64,000 bases of DNA from the NCBI RefSeq assembly GCF_036373705.1, contig NC_089858.1:18030249-18094248 (forward strand), read 5' to 3'. The notes below the pieces were generated by a model, which worked only from the letters and a program-made list of their open reading frames with translations, made no database searches and was not told the origin of the DNA. Origin of the DNA: Amia ocellicauda (taxonomy: Eukaryota; Chordata; Actinopteri; Amiiformes; Amiidae). The position numbers and the translations under genes are program-made. Positions 34,901 to 50,249 of the stretch are shown here, in pieces (position 1 is the stretch's first letter; each line of letters begins with the position of its first letter).

Positions 34901-37900
34901 CTCTGTTCTGTACTATTGTATCACACGCCTCTAGGGCAATCACAACCGGGTTGCTAAAACATGTGTGTAGACTGGCAGACCCACATGTCGTCCCGAGAGG
35001 CTGAGGATAGAGGCATTCTCACTCCAGAGCCCCCGGAGAGTGACGGACAGCGCCTGTTGATCAGGACGAGTTAATGGTTTGCTGCAGAATACAGAATTCT
35101 CAGGTTGACAGAGAATGTCAGAGAATGTAGTTTTTCTTTATTAAAAAATATATATTTTTATGTTTAAACTATGCTGATGAATATATTTTGAATTTTTAGC
35201 TTGTTCACCACTGAATGTAATTTCCGCATTGTATGCAACATCATCCTCTGGTGATCATTTAGTTTAACTCAATATATTGTGTTTGTGTATATTCTGGTTA
35301 GGATTACTTAATTTTAATGTTATATTTGAATCGCAGAAAAACTGATTTTCAATGTTTTTATCAGGGAAAACTAGGAACCTTGCTCATGATGACAGGTTGA
35401 GAGCACTGTGTGTCTGCGGAGAGCAGGAGGGGCACATGTTAGTGCGCTCCACACAGGCATTCAAAACAGAATCGCATGGCAACACGCATACATGCTGGTG
35501 GCTGGTATGCAGAGGGGGGGTGTTCTGGAGAGGGGCTGCTGTGTCTTTCGGTTCGCGGGAAATACAGAAGAACCGCAGGTGTGAGTTATGTCGTGGTGAG
35601 GCTCCAGGGAAGAGAGGATTTCCTGTAATTGAGGGAGCTTTTCGGGGGGCTTCTACAAGAAATGTCTGAGTTCCACAGTTGCCATGGTGACTGAGAGATC
35701 CTGCACTAGCTAACCCCCCAGCCCCAAGATGCACCACTTCTCTCTGTGATTTTTTTTTTCCCCCTTCTCGCACAGCTTTGCATGTCAACAGAGATCCTGG
35801 CCAGCAATACTCACTGCTGCTGCTCTCTCTTCCCCAGCCCAGGCACAGCTGCCTCTCACTTACTTATTTTAATTGACCTATTGATCTCTCCTCATCGCAG
35901 AAGAAACGAGTCTGTTCTCAAAGCTAAAAACACAAGGGAAGAGAAATACCGATACCCTGTAAGGCACCAGAGATGCAATTCTCTCTCGTTTTTCTTTTTA
36001 AATAACTCCATAAAAAATAAAAACCTCCACCTGTCAGATGGATATTCTCCAAGACTCTTTCTGAACTCGCTTTCCCACAGTAGAGGAATTATATATATTT
36101 TTTCTTGTGACATGGATAGTTATTTCTTTGCTGCTTTATTTTAAGTCTGTTTTTTCAAGTCTCATGATATTAAAAAATATACATATTTGGAGCTTTGAAG
36201 GCTTGTTGGATTAATGTTGCCGTCCCAGGCAAACAAAGCAGACTCTCTCAATTGGGCTCTTTGAAAATATCTTACTAAGGTAATTTGTATACATTTTGTA
36301 CAGCCTTGACATAGTTGCCTGTTCACAAATGTATATTTAAGGTGGCATTTTAAGTCTAGAGTGCCACAGCTCAACAATAACAGCTGGCACAGCGAAACAC
36401 TTGCAGACACAAGCTGACAAGTAAAAAATAACATTACGGAAAATGTTCTTAGTCACCTTTGGTTTTCTTTTAAGGTTTTCTTTTTTGTCAGGAGTCGGAA
36501 GTGGTAGCATGTAATAAGGTATTATAATTACCTGGTATTGTACACTATGTTGTTGAGTTTGTGTTGAGCTTTCTTAGTATAACACTACTGAACCCGAACA
36601 AGAAACCACTACTTTGATTAAAATCCAGAAGGGAATAATACTGTTCTTTGTGAGTGTTACTGTCTTGCAGAAGGCACAGAGGAACCATGGAGAGGTTATA
36701 GTCAGCTGTCTGCGGACAGGGAAGGGCAGAGCACATTGGTGTGCCCTACTTAGATCAATCAAGACTCAATCTTGCCTGGCAAAACCATGCCGTGTTATTC
36801 TGAAGGAAGTTAAAAATAAAACTCTTCGAGGCGGCTCTCAGGGGGTCAGTGAACAGTTAAAATGGTGAATAAAAAGCTTTCCTGAAAGCTGGCTAACTGT
36901 CTCTGTTGCTTGGTAATGAAGTATTGCAGATGAATAGCATGCACAAAAAATCATAGTGGATATGCCGTTCTATTGTCTTGTTTTCTTGTCTTACTTTTTA
37001 GCAAAGTGCCGCTATGATGAAGGAGATGTAACTGGGATGTGTCTAATAACTCCTTGCACAGCCCTGCCAGCTCTCCCCCTGTATGACTCTGTGTTACGCT
37101 GCTCTTCTCTGAACGAGCAACAACCCCCCCGCTCCTCCCTGCTGACAGTTGGGCAGCTTGTGCTGAGGTACAAGGGGTGACACAAGGCCGCTGATTGCAA
37201 AATCTGCCAGGGAGGATGCGAGTGTCAAGAGAGTCAGAGAAAGCAGAGGCAGTAGTAAGACATGCTGCCAAAACTGTCCGTCACCATTAAATGCCACCGC
37301 TGACACATTCCTGCTGTCCCTCCTGGAGTCAGAAGAGCAGCAGCTGATCTCCAGACCCGTCTCTGCCACTCTAATCTCTGGATCTCGACCTCAGAAAGCA
37401 GAAACTGCTCTTCTCCAAGCAGGTATCTAACAACATACTGGACTATGCAGCTTCCTCCCCCCCATCTCACCATTTGAGCTTTATTATCCTGTTATCAAAA
37501 ACATGTCCTTGTGGTACAAGAGACATTGTGAGATTTCTTTTAAAAAATTATTAAAGAAAAATCTGTGAAAGAGGGGAGTCAAGGTTACTCAATGCTTCTA
37601 CTGGAACTTTTCTTACTTTTCACTTCTAAATCGATTATTCAAAACGCTGGAGAATGTCCAGTTTTTCAGTGACTGCCCTTGCGGTTTTACAGCACTTGTG
37701 ACCATGGGAGTCAGGCAGTCTAACATGAAGGTCGGTGTCTCCGAATTCACCATGCGAGCCGTGGCGCCAGTCAGCTGCCAGGAAAACGTACGAATCCCAG
37801 TGCTCTGGCACGGAGGAGTCTTCCCAGCTGGACAATTAACCGCAGATGATAAAACGCATGTGCTGTTAATTATTCTAACTGCGCAGGACAGGGTTCACAA

Positions 37901-40154
37901 TTATGAGGCTGACTAAACTCAAAGGGAGTAAAATGCACTGACGGAGCACAAGGCCTACCTGCAGGTTGTTAAATGTGATTTATTCTCTGCAGAAAAGCTG
38001 TGCAATGCTGAGGAGGATGGTGGATTGGTGCTCAGTAGATAGGCATTAGCGTTCCTGTCAATCCCAAGCTGCTAGGTTCACGCGTACTGCCTCCCAGTTC
38101 TCATAACGAATAAATAAATAAATAAATAAATAAATACAAGAACACAGCCACGTGCCAATCACCTGCTAAGCTGTCAGGTAAGCTTCTGGTAATCCCATTT
38201 GGAGCTGTAAATGGGACAGCGTCAAAGCTGACAAGGACGAGTGCAATATATATTTCCTGGGTAATAAAGGATGATTCAATTTGTTATGATTCTTCAAGCA
38301 TAATGCGAGAGCTAAATCAATTTTCGCATTCTTGGGACTGAGCTGAGAATTCCTTAATGTATTCTGCTGAGAGAAAGCAGGGCTACCCAAAGCCACTATA
38401 TTGTGCACAAGGCTTTCACAAAGCCAAAGGCTGCAGGCCCATTTTTAATGAATCACAGATAGCTCGATACCTCCTCTGCCAAATAGCTGTTACCAAGGCC
38501 CTAAGAGACTCTGTTCCACACAAGGGAATAATAAAACTTATAAACAAATAAATTATATAAATAAATAAACTAATACATAAACAAATACTGAAATGATATA
38601 GTAACTATGCATAACTAACTTAAATAATTTAACTAAAAGAGTCAGAAGAAAAAAGCTTTTAAAAATGATATCTTTCTTTATATAGAGAATTTGCACACAA
38701 ATTAATGATGTCCTAACACCATAGCTGTAAGATGTAAATAAATTCCCCTGCCAGAAGAGAAAACGGTAACTGGACAGTGGGTGTTCACAGCTCAGTGACT
38801 CAGCTGATTGATATTAAACCCTGCTTGCAAGGGTTACATCCTTTAAGCGTACTTTACTGTGACTCACAATTTGAAAGCAACACTCTTTCTCACCCAATGG
38901 CTTACAGCATGATGTGTTATGAAGCAAATGAAGAGCATTATACATAGTCCTCAGATTATATTCATGGCTATTCACAATTTATTTGTTCTTCTCCTCAGTT
39001 GCGCAGTACAGTTTATATAAGACTTTATTTCCTGCTGGTGATTTTAACTCTTGGAGGAAAAGCACTTTGGTTCATGGATCATGCACGATGACATCACACA
39101 TGCTCATGCTCATGGTCACAGGATACTTAACCAGGCTGTGGAGTCTATTGCAGCCTGGGGCCCGAGGATGCACCCTGTTGCAGGCCCGCCTCATATAAGA
39201 GGTCCAGGCTGTTCCCTAGTGTGAGCCACTGAAGCCTTTGGGATGGGATCGCTGGCTAGTGCCCAAGCTCTGTCAAGTTTGGGATCTCTTTGAATTGCAC
39301 CACAGAACACAGTTCTGAGATCCTGAGTGATGTTAGATCCAGATCTGGGGGTAAGTGCAGAGCCCCCACACTGACCTCTGCTATGCCTGGATGCAGGGAC
39401 AGGCTGTGGCCTGGCTCCTGAGCAGCTGCGGAGTGGGACTGGGCGGATGGGACTTGGCTCAGGAGCGTCAGTCAAGGTGGAAAGTGGTGATGGCAGCATG
39501 GGGACGGGACCTGATCATGAGCGGGCCAAGTGTGGACTGTAAAAAAACAAAACAAAAAACACACAAGCCAGACATGCCGGAAACAGACAAGTGAGATGCG
39601 GGAGAGCTGCCACTCGCATGCACCTGCAAAGGCCAAGGTTTCCCCCGAGGATGAGGGGAGCACTGTGTGATCTGACCCCAGGGAGCACCACCGACAGAAA
39701 GCTACTTACTGCGCTGGCTGTGCCATCAGTGTCTGTTAGCCTCTGGTGCAGGTCAAACCACACTGTCTGCAACAAGAACCACAGAGAACCACACGTGAAT
39801 TTCCCACCAAACAGGCTGTTCTGGAGAAACCAGTGTGGGACTGCACTGCCTCTCACAACTAAAGGAATAAATCAATAAATAAGCATAAAACAATGACTAT
39901 TGATAAATATATGTTTAAATAATATGTATAAATAAACAAATTATTAAATAAATTATAAGAATTTGAGAAAGCCTTTCCAACTACATTATGTATGTGTAGG
40001 CAGTGCTAGGAACTGCTGTTAATTCTTTGTAGCTTCATAAATCAATGAATCCAAAAAAACGTAATTTAGAAAATGTCAACGTACGTCGTAATAATTAGGA
40101 TAATATACTCATCAATGTTGGTTAAGGATTTTTTAGAAACCATAAATATGTCCA

Positions 40155-40187
<33 letters not shown>

Positions 40188-43100
40188 CTCCATTAAAAAG
40201 CTTTGCTATGAAGGATGGAGAAAAAAATACTTGAAATGTTAACCTAGACACATAAAACACTGCAGAACTAATTTACTTTCAAGTTAATTCAAGCATTGAA
40301 TCGATAGGATTCCGGAAGCAGAGTGCGGGAAGTGGGGATGTGGGCGAGAGCAGCCCACCTGACAACACACGCACAGCAGCTTGCCCGCTGGAGCACAGCC
40401 GATGTAAACCAGCAGATTAACCTGAATGGGGAATGTCACCGTGCATCTCTACGATTACTAATCATCAGAGAATCGTTCGGTTTCTGAGCTGTTCCAGGAG
40501 CTCGCTGTGGCTGGACTGAGACTGTTCTCCTTGCAGTCACTGACTCCCTCAGCTGTGCTCGAACAGCCTCCCTCTCCTCAATCCTCATCCTCCTTGATCT
40601 CTCCGCAGCATTTGACATTGTCGATCATTCCATCCTCCTCTCCGGCCTTGCTGACTTTGGAATCTCTGGGACTGCTCTCACCTGATTCTCCTCCTACATC
40701 AACGACCAGATCTACCAAGTGACATGGTGAGGTTCCTAATCCACCCCCCAACCTCTCCTCACAGGCATACCCCAAGGCTCCGTCCTGGGCCCGCTCCTGT
40801 TCTCTCTCTATACTTGCTCCCTGGGCCCCCTCATCGCATCCCATGGTTTCTCTTTTCACTTCTATGCAGATGATGCCCAGATCTTCCTGTCTTTTTGCTC
40901 CTCTGACCCCTGTTTGTTTGCTATCTCCGCCTGGATGCACTTGCACCATCTCAAGCTCAATCTCTCCAAATTGGATATCCTCTTTCCTTCACTCTTTCTC
41001 ACCTTCTGCTGATCCCTCCATCTCAATCCCATTGGAATCTACGACACTCTCTCCCTCTTCTTCCACTAAGAACCTAGGAGTCACCCTCGATCCTGCGCTC
41101 TCCTACACTCAGCACATCACCACGCTGACACGACCGACCCTTCCTCACCAACTACTCAACTCAGCTGCTTGTCCAGTCACTGGTCCTCTCCCACCTGAAC
41201 TACTGCAACTCCCTCCTGGCCAGCCTGCCTGGAATTACTACCCACCGCTCCAGCTCATCCAGAACTCTGCGGCTCGTCTGGTATTCTCTCTGCCCCGATT
41301 CGCACACGCTACTCCACTGCTCCGCTCCCTCCACTGGCTCCCGATACCGGCACGCATTCAGTTCAAGACTTTGACCCTCACCTACCGCTGTCTCGACCAC
41401 ACTGCACCGAGCTACCTTCAGTCCCTCGTCTCTCCATACATCCCCTCCAGACCACTGCGGTCTTCCGAGGCCAAAAGACTAAATCTGATTCCTCTGCACT
41501 CCCCTTCCTCCGGAGCCGCTCCTTCTCATCCCTGGCCCCTAAGTGGTAGAACGACCTTCCCATTGAAGCCAAAACAGCTGAGTCTCTGACCTCCTTCTGG
41601 CAGTTACTCAAGACACATCTTTTCAGACAGTACTTGTAATTTAGTAATTTACTCTCCTGTAAGATAGCACTTATACAACGTTTTGTCATACTACTTGCCT
41701 TGCATTACTAGTAATCATATTGTTTATTTTGATCTCCCCTATGCTCCCTTTCCCCTGGCCCTTGACTGTGACCTAACATCTTGTCTGCACTTATCAACTT
41801 TTACAATCTAGGATGTAAGACCTCATATATGTTACTGTATATCTCGTATACACTTGTGTAAATTGGAATTTGTAAAATGTATTATGCCTTGAATTGCACT
41901 GTATTATTGCACTTTATAATACTCTTATATTTTGTAAGTCGCCCTGGACAAGGGTGTCTGCTAATAAATAAATAAAAATAATAATAATAATAATGGGCAA
42001 TGGAGAGTGTGATGGCGCTCAGTGTAAGAGGGCATGCCCTCAGTGCTTATTAACACAGACCCTGTGGGAACATATTTGGGGTCCCATCTGATGCTCTAAA
42101 ACCATTTACCAAAACATGAGCACTGCAGAATCTACAGACAGCACGTTTAAAAATGACTGAGGCAGTAAGGCTCAACCTCAATATATGTCTATAAACCCAC
42201 ATCTAACTTTGAGTATTTACGTAAACAGGGCTTACTTGGGACTCCTTAAAATAAAGCACAGTGTTGTTCTACACTGTATAATATATAAAATAATAATAAT
42301 TGTAATAATTATTAAAACAAATTATAATAATTCAAGTGCACACACACACACACACAATGTACTGCTGACACTTCGGCGATCCCAGGTGCTATGTTGCTGA
42401 ATGGCTAGAGTTATGCAGTCAAGCAACAATGATTTTGATTTCTCCATTACAGGGGCTGATGTCTGAATCCATTAAAGAGGGATATTGGCTGATCTATTTG
42501 TATGCAAACTAATGAGCTTTCACCACATTAAACCAACAGAATGCAACCTGTCTCCAATAAAACCTTCACTTGGCTTGTAAACGCTTGAGAAATAAATAAA
42601 ATAATGTCTCGGCTGCAATAAATATAGTATACCATTTATTTTATATCCTTGTTGCTGGCAGTTTCAGTACTGGGGCATAGAAAGTGTAGTAAATTGGTGA
42701 CAGACAGTAATAGAGAGGTACCTCCAAGGTACAAGGTTACTAAATAATTCATTTCCCAATTGTAAGAGCAGTCCTGAAAATCTGTTATTAAGATTTATGG
42801 TCCGCACAACGATTTCTACTGACTGAAGAAGCAGCTGGTCTGGAATTATACAGCCCTGTCATTTCTTCCAGGTAATCTAAAAAAACATGAGATACACAAT
42901 TATTCTACCCGACAACCAAAATGGAATACATTTCTATCACATTGTCAGGGAAGATGCTTTCATTGACTGGTTTTATTTTGTAGTTTCCATGTTCTCCTTG
43001 GTGCAGAGAGCGAGCGAGCACAGGCACACTGGATCATCTAACAGGTTTCATGTTGACACCCCCACCTACAATTCCATTTAATGGCTCCAATAGAGAGAGC

Positions 43101-46100
43101 ACTGATGCACTTATGCACTGATCCCAAACTTGGCTCCACTTATCGGCGGATGGCATTAAAGTGAGGTGGTGGAAGAAAGTTTGGCATCTTTTGGTGTCAC
43201 TTAGGTTAATGAGGGGGATGCAGAGATGTCAGGTGAAGGTCGAGCATGGTTCATAATGATGTGGCATTGTGTATAATGGCTGTCTGGCAGGAGGAGGCAG
43301 GGTGCATTACTCAGAAGATGTTCAAAAGATTTTATTTCCTTGGCATTGTTGCCGGTTGTCTCTGATGGAGCAGTGCAAATTCTCTGTCTGGAAAGATATT
43401 GGGAATTGGTCACGTCAGCTCTTCCCACTTGTGCATTTATAGAATACAACACAAAAAAAGAGAGGGAAATTCCCACAAATCACTCCCAGGGCACCTTTCA
43501 CATCTGTCAACGGCCACACTAGTCTTTAATGCACGTGCTCCGCAATATTGCCCTCGCCCTATCCATCAAGGCATGCCAAACCCAGGAGGCCTCAGTGCCA
43601 ACTCTCCTATGGACTATCAGCGGATTGCAGACTCCCAGATATGTCAAGCAAAAAGCAAAAAAAGAAACATAACGATATATGATGAAACGTGAAATGAGGC
43701 AGAAGGTAGTAAGAGGAACCAGAAGCCATTGAGGAACCAGAAGTTTTTCCCTGGTCTTGCTACAGTACTGTTCATATTGAGTATAGGGGGAAAGGCAAAG
43801 AGGAGACCCCAGTATCCTGTATTTGTGCAATACACACTGTGCCCACCTGATTCCCACAACCCCATGCCTACTGGGAGAAAGGTGATGGGCTGGGGAATGA
43901 GAAGAAGGTATGGTCAGAGCATCCTTACTGAATGCTTATTGTCTGCTGTAATTGATAAATGAAGGCTCAAATTAAAAGTAATTTCTATGAATTAAAAAAA
44001 CATCAATAATCATAATAATAAAATGAATGTATAATTCGTAAAGTTTTAATGAAATGTAATTATCTGCATGGGTTTGAAGGATGCAGCAGAGGAATATATG
44101 TTGTCGGTGAGTAAGTCCCTGTGCAATCACTTGGTAGATGACGAAGATATATTTGATTTCCTCCATGTTGAATTTCATCAGCAGAATATTTATCACCCCC
44201 TACCATTTAGGTCTGCTCTGGACGTGACTGAGAGAATTCTGCCTTACACAGCAATTCCATAATGACTATCATAATGATCATAAAGAGCAAGAAAATTATG
44301 CTTCCTTCAGGCTCATCAAAAGGGGGCAAAAACAGAATAAGAAAAAACGCTGTACAGGCAAGAACCACAAAGCTTGAAGAATGAATCTAGTGTAGCTTTC
44401 AGCTCAGTGCATTTTATAGAACATTGTAAAAAATATATTCTTGGTTATAGAACTGTGTAAATGTGATTTCACCTCCTACCCGCCCCCCCCCAATCATAGG
44501 TCCAAATGGCTGCTTCCTTTATCATCACCATCACTGCAGAGCTGCATTAATGTATCAGGTGGAGGTAATGGGTCAAGCCCATGTCATGCAAGAGAAGATC
44601 ATAGACCCCTGCTCTCCCTTGTGAATGGGTGTTCACCTTACAAAATACAGCAAGGTACCAATATGTTCCTATTCAATGGAGCTGTCCGTTAGACGAGCGA
44701 AGATCTGGTGCCAAGAAATAAAAAAATGTAAGTTTAAGAACAAAATGCATAGATACAGGACCTCCAGAGTGGCTCTGACGGTAAAAATCCAGACTGAGCC
44801 CTATGAGCTGTAGCCTGGGAGGGCGAAATCGGCTGGGTTGCCTGCAGGTTTGCAGTTCCGTTTGGGGGACGTGCCTCTGCTCCAATTGGCACTGAACCTC
44901 TCGTGCGGCTGTATAGCTTGCAGTGTGTAAAATGACAGGTGGCTCAAGGGAAGCTGGGATTGGAGGATCCCAGTTGTACTTCCTCAGCCTCCTAAGTGTA
45001 GTGGTGGGGCACGCGGCAAGCCAAGATGCAGTAGCACAACTGGCGATTCCAATACTTAGGGGGAGAAAATATAAATAAATTAAAATGTATAGGTAGATTA
45101 AGAAAGGAAAAGAAGGGAAGAGTGAACATAAAAAACTTGTTGAGTGTTGGAACATAATGCAGGTCCCAGAACCCTTATCTAATATTAGGGCCCAGAAGCA
45201 GAATTTGTTTATTTTAGGCCATTATGCTAATTGACGCACACTGCCTGCAATTGATGGATGGTGGATCCCATTAAAGCTTGTACAAAACTGGGAATTCCAT
45301 CAGGAATAGCTGCCGCACACTTTACAGTGTGGGCACCGACATGGAACGGCTGCTTCTCTCCCCCCTCTCATTCATTTCAGCTTCATGAGAAAATCAGTAA
45401 AGCATTAAGGAGAGCACAGTATTCAAAAGCCTGCCTCCTCTATCATGGAATAAGCTGGGCAAGGTTATTATTAGAATCTACAATAAACTGTTGCCGCCCA
45501 GAAAAGGCAATATTAACTGGGGACCTCAATTAGGTGATGTTCTGCAGTTGTAGAAACCGGTAGTCCGAGGGAGAGAGAGAGAGAGAGAGAGAGAGGTAGC
45601 ACAGTGTTGGTGCGCGCTGGAGATATTGCTGCCGGTATTCACGGCAACTGGGTGTCAGGCTGCTATAATTACTCTCTCTCTGCCCATTCGGAGGCAAAAC
45701 AATAAGAACCAGGCAGTAAATTGCTGTGTTACCATGGGGCATTACAAACACCAGCAAGATGGGGAATCTGATTATCTGGCTGTAAATGTACTGAGAATAA
45801 TTATCCTGAGCTACAAGACGCTGGCATTGTGTGTCAAGGGTTCATCACAGTCACAGTGCTAAAGACCGGAGGACTAGCCATTTTTTTTTAATTGTGTGAA
45901 TTTCTTTTTTTAATTTTTCGCTCTAGTAAAGATCCAATAGAAAGAGGTCCTGAGAAATGATAATAAGCTGCTAAAAGATTCCTTAAACAGACAGTGGAAT
46001 TATTGATGCTTCACATTCAGCCACAGTCGTTGTTGAAGACCTGCTGTTACTGTGAAGGAAAGAGGTGAGACAAACCAGTCCAGGGCTCTCTGCATGTCCA

Positions 46101-47291
46101 GTACATAAGGCAATCATGACTGAGTGGATGACCATGCCTGGGACTAGGGAACTGTTGTAAGTACTGGCCTGTTGAAACAATTGAGAAGGTAAACTGCATT
46201 AAACAGCCCAGCCATTTAAAGACCCTGTACATCCAATCAGACTTAAATGTCTTTTTAAATGTAGAATGTGCATCAAACACATAAAAAAACTAAATGGTGC
46301 ACAAATAAGCTTTCCATGAAACAAAAGGAAAGGAAAGCAGGGTAAAGGGCTGTGCTTTTACACCATGTAACATTGATTTCCTGCAGCTGGTGGTACTGAA
46401 AATGTAGCAGCAATTGTACTAAACATTTTGTACTACATTGTTCTGGAGTACATCTTTAGGTTTTCTTTTTGCAGGGGTCTTTGAAACCAAAAGATACCCC
46501 CCACACAGGCCTTCCTCATGTTCGATTCGACCGCAGTGAGACATAAGACACCCAGAGCATTGCAGAGTGATCGATCCATTTATTATATTTATGAGCTGTA
46601 CGGTCTCAGACCAACGCTGCAGGCTGTGGAAGTATATTAAATGATAAGGTAAGAATCGAAAAATATCAGCACTGTGTTTTTTGGAGTCTAAGACAGGAAC
46701 CCCGCATCCTGGATTGGCCTTACCTGGAGTGGAACAGGCGTTTTCTCTAAAGACCTGGAGGAGGTGTGGGGGGTTTTGGGAGGCATACCTTGTTCTCCAG
46801 GCGCCCGATGAGCTCAGCCAGCCTGTTGATCTGGGCCTCTAGCCCCTCTCCTCTCTCCTCCTCAGCACCTGTGGGGGACAGCAGGACAACACCACGCATC
46901 AGAATAAGGAGTGACTCCCTGAGACCTTCTCCCTGAGATAAACATGCATGTCGTTGGCTGGGCCTTGTTGGATTACTTATTACAAAAGTTATATATATAT
47001 ATAATACACCTAGAAAGAAATGCATGTGTAGTTGAGCATAATCTGAAGATTTGAAGGCAGGCTTCAGACTAATGTAGTTGACCATGAGCCTGTCAAGTTG
47101 CAGCACACAAGAAAATTAAAATTACAAAGGGTTTCAAAGCCATAATGAAAAACATATCCTGGAAGAACATCTCGAACTGAGTGCTACTTAAACCTCTCTC
47201 CGCACCGATAGCAGCTACTTAATTAGTGACAAAAAAGGACTTTCTACTCTATATCATCATTAAGACTTACAGTGCTAGGCCAATTAAGAGA

Positions 47292-47322
<31 letters not shown>

Positions 47323-50179
47323 CAGTGCAAATGAAACTAACAGAGTACAAAAAGATCATGTTTGAAAGAGCCACAAAAGACAGCTGCTATGGAAATTGGC
47401 AATTACCATGATAGAAGCCTGGGCTATAGAGTAGAAAAAAACACTGTGACACTAGTTAACATCTGCATGTATCACTGGCCTTGTATCAGAGGAAACTGAT
47501 GAGATATGTCATTCATGTATCCTCTAATTATAAGACTCTTGACAATTTAGACCACAAACAGGTAGTGCTGTGCACTTGGGTTTCACTGGCGAGTTCCAGC
47601 CCAACTGGAACAGTCTCCATCTGCAGCTCATCACCATATTGCAGAGCATACGGACACTCCCTGGTACACACGGAATGACTGCCTTGCCAAGCAAAGAGCA
47701 TGCAGATGGGATTCCGGGACAGAGCTGCACAGAGTACTGTACATACTCTATATGCCAGATATCAGACCAGGAACTTCCTTTTCCTTGCCACTATCTCTCT
47801 TTAAAGCTCAAGTCATTCATTGCTGATGCTAAAGAACCATCTTTAAGTCACACACATCTGTGGGACCCAAGCCTAATACAAGAGAGAGACAGAATTCTAG
47901 GACTCTGAGCTGTAGTTCTGGAAGGGAAGTAGTGTGACACAAGGCTGGAGGACAATTTGTTTGTGACGGGAGGCCGTGTAGCCAGTACAGTCAGAGCTGC
48001 CCTCTCAGTATTCAATCCTCGCCGCACAGACGCTCCTCCGGGCGTTCCGCACCGCAGTAGCTCCACCCAGTAGAGTGATAAGGCTGCTACGCCACAAAAC
48101 CGGGTCTCCTGACGTGGAAGCCTTATCACTGTACTGAAGGGGGTCACTTTTGTTCATGTTGAGGAGTGAATGATATGCTGTACATAGGTATTGACAAATG
48201 TAAATAACCTGGGATGTAGTAAGTTGACCCTGACAATCAATGCCTCTTTAAAAGGTCAAAGATCCCTTTAAGGCGGACAGAAGCGGGACATGGGCATGTT
48301 TCGAGATCTCTGTAGCCACTGGCTGATGATGACAGATCAGGCACACTAATTGTGTGAGAACAGGCAGCAAGGGAAAGGGAAAAAGAGGGGGGGTGCACAG
48401 CACACTGCTCAGCACACTGCTCACAGTAGTGTAGAGCACAGCCCCTCTCACCGGGAGCTGTCAATGCACGTACCTGATGTATCAGGCAGGTTAACACAGA
48501 TGAATAGCCCTGCAATAGATGTACTGGACTGTGGACAATGGCATGATGGATATCAGTTGGACGACACCCAAGTGGATAGCTTTCATATCCCCATCCATCT
48601 TCTTCATGGAGACGAGTGAATGTGAGATAAATGGTGTGGGGCTCTCCGCGGGCCCTGTGTGATTTACGAGCCCTGTGTCAGGAAGTGCTGATCCCATCAG
48701 TTCAGGGTCCGGAGCCACACATGCCACGGCAGTGAGGGGACGCCAACAGGGGCTTTGGCTCACATGACCTTAGGCATATGTCACCTATAAACAAGCCTCA
48801 TTTGAAAATTCGCACATTGCTAATTTAATTTAGACGGTGAGGGACAGAATAAGATATGAAGTATATACACTCAGCTATACTGCCTGCATTTAGAAGTCGG
48901 TTTCTGAAAAATGTGGCATCATACTACCATGTTGATTTCCTGTGCTTCTTGTATTAGTAGATATGTTCTCCCTTTAAAGAGCAAAAGATGTAAATGCTTC
49001 CCACTTTGCTTCTGTCACCATGTTTGTTAGTATAGAGACACATATACCAACACGTGGAGATTGATACTGGAGACTTGGCTACAGTTCTGACTTTTTAGAG
49101 TTGTCTATGTTAGCACTAATGATAGCTCATAAATACAGGACTGGAAGACTACATTACATTACAATACTACAACACAGCACAATGATTCTGGTCTCTGTAT
49201 CAACAGGAATTGATCAGCTTAATAGTGCACTTTGCTAGGGGCAAATGCAGCAGAAAGCCGGGGAGAAAGATTAAACCAGTGCTTTCAGTCTGCAGCGCTT
49301 TAATTTAATAAGCAGAGTTGGAACAGTAAGCGACTATCTCTACCAGCCTTGAAAGTGACATTAAAAATAAATTGATGTTCTGGGGGAAAAATAAATAAAT
49401 AAATATCAAAGCATCCCTAAAAATTGGTGTCACTCAGGGGAAAGACGCACTGCGCTCCCTAAATTAGGTGCAAAAAGAGACAGAAGAGGAGAAGAAGAAA
49501 CGGGAAGGAGAAGAACCGCCCAACTTCAAAGGGATTCGTTGGCCACCGTCTCTGTGACTAAAACAGTTTCGTTTGTGAAATTGTAGCCAGGAGGCCCTTC
49601 CTCCTGCATGCTGGAGAAGGAATCTCATTTAAATCCATGAGATTAGTTTCCTTTTGCTTAAGTGTTTTATGCGACAGAAATGTGTTTCAAAGCCCACATG
49701 ATCCTATAAAGGGTGACGCTACCTGTAAAGAATACGCAGATCTTCTTATTAATTCGTAAACAGATATATCTTAATGATAGGTCGCTGTAGTCAACTGGGA
49801 TACTCACCCTATCTAAGCAAAGGGGGCAAAAGAGCTCAGGAAACCTTAGGTGTATTTGGATAGAGATGTCTTCATTGTTGTTGTTGTTGTTGTTGTTGTT
49901 GTAATATCTACCTATAAATGTACTATCGCATAAATGAAATATTACTCTATCTTAATAGAGACGCTCTGATAGAACCTTTCTTTCTGTTATCTCCTGCTGG
50001 CTCCCTGGGGCTATGTGAGTAATTAGCTAAGAGCCCGATTTGTTTTAATTGATGATTCCAGTCTCATAAAACGAGAGAACCCAGGGAAACTCGATCAACA
50101 ATTTTCTGTGCCGCAACAAGTAGTCAGGAAATATACAAGGGACATGTTTATTACAGCATTCATATTAAAAACAAAACTA

Positions 50180-50249
<70 letters not shown>

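Larger units (their letters stand above)
30250..39709 (-). other. NECAB2 intron between the 57-nt exon and the first ABM exon
   Basis: About 9.5 kb. Holds a GC-richer patch at 32,450-32,700 open on both strands and a tRNA-derived SINE at 38,024. No extra exon is needed: the flanking exons are already adjacent in the alignment with human. Confidence 0.6.
41996..46788 (-). other. NECAB2 intron segment
   Basis: Besides the tRNA-derived SINE at 44,757 and a GA run at 45,570, nothing beyond ordinary AT-rich intron was recognised. A CA run lies at about 42342-42357. Confidence 0.55.

Noticed and set aside
40578..40949. 123-codon - strand frame
   Set aside because: Antisense shadow of the LINE reverse transcriptase.
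44673..45155. 160-codon open frame on the - strand
   Set aside because: It lies over a SINE in antisense and ends in low-complexity Tyr/Leu from the A-rich tail.
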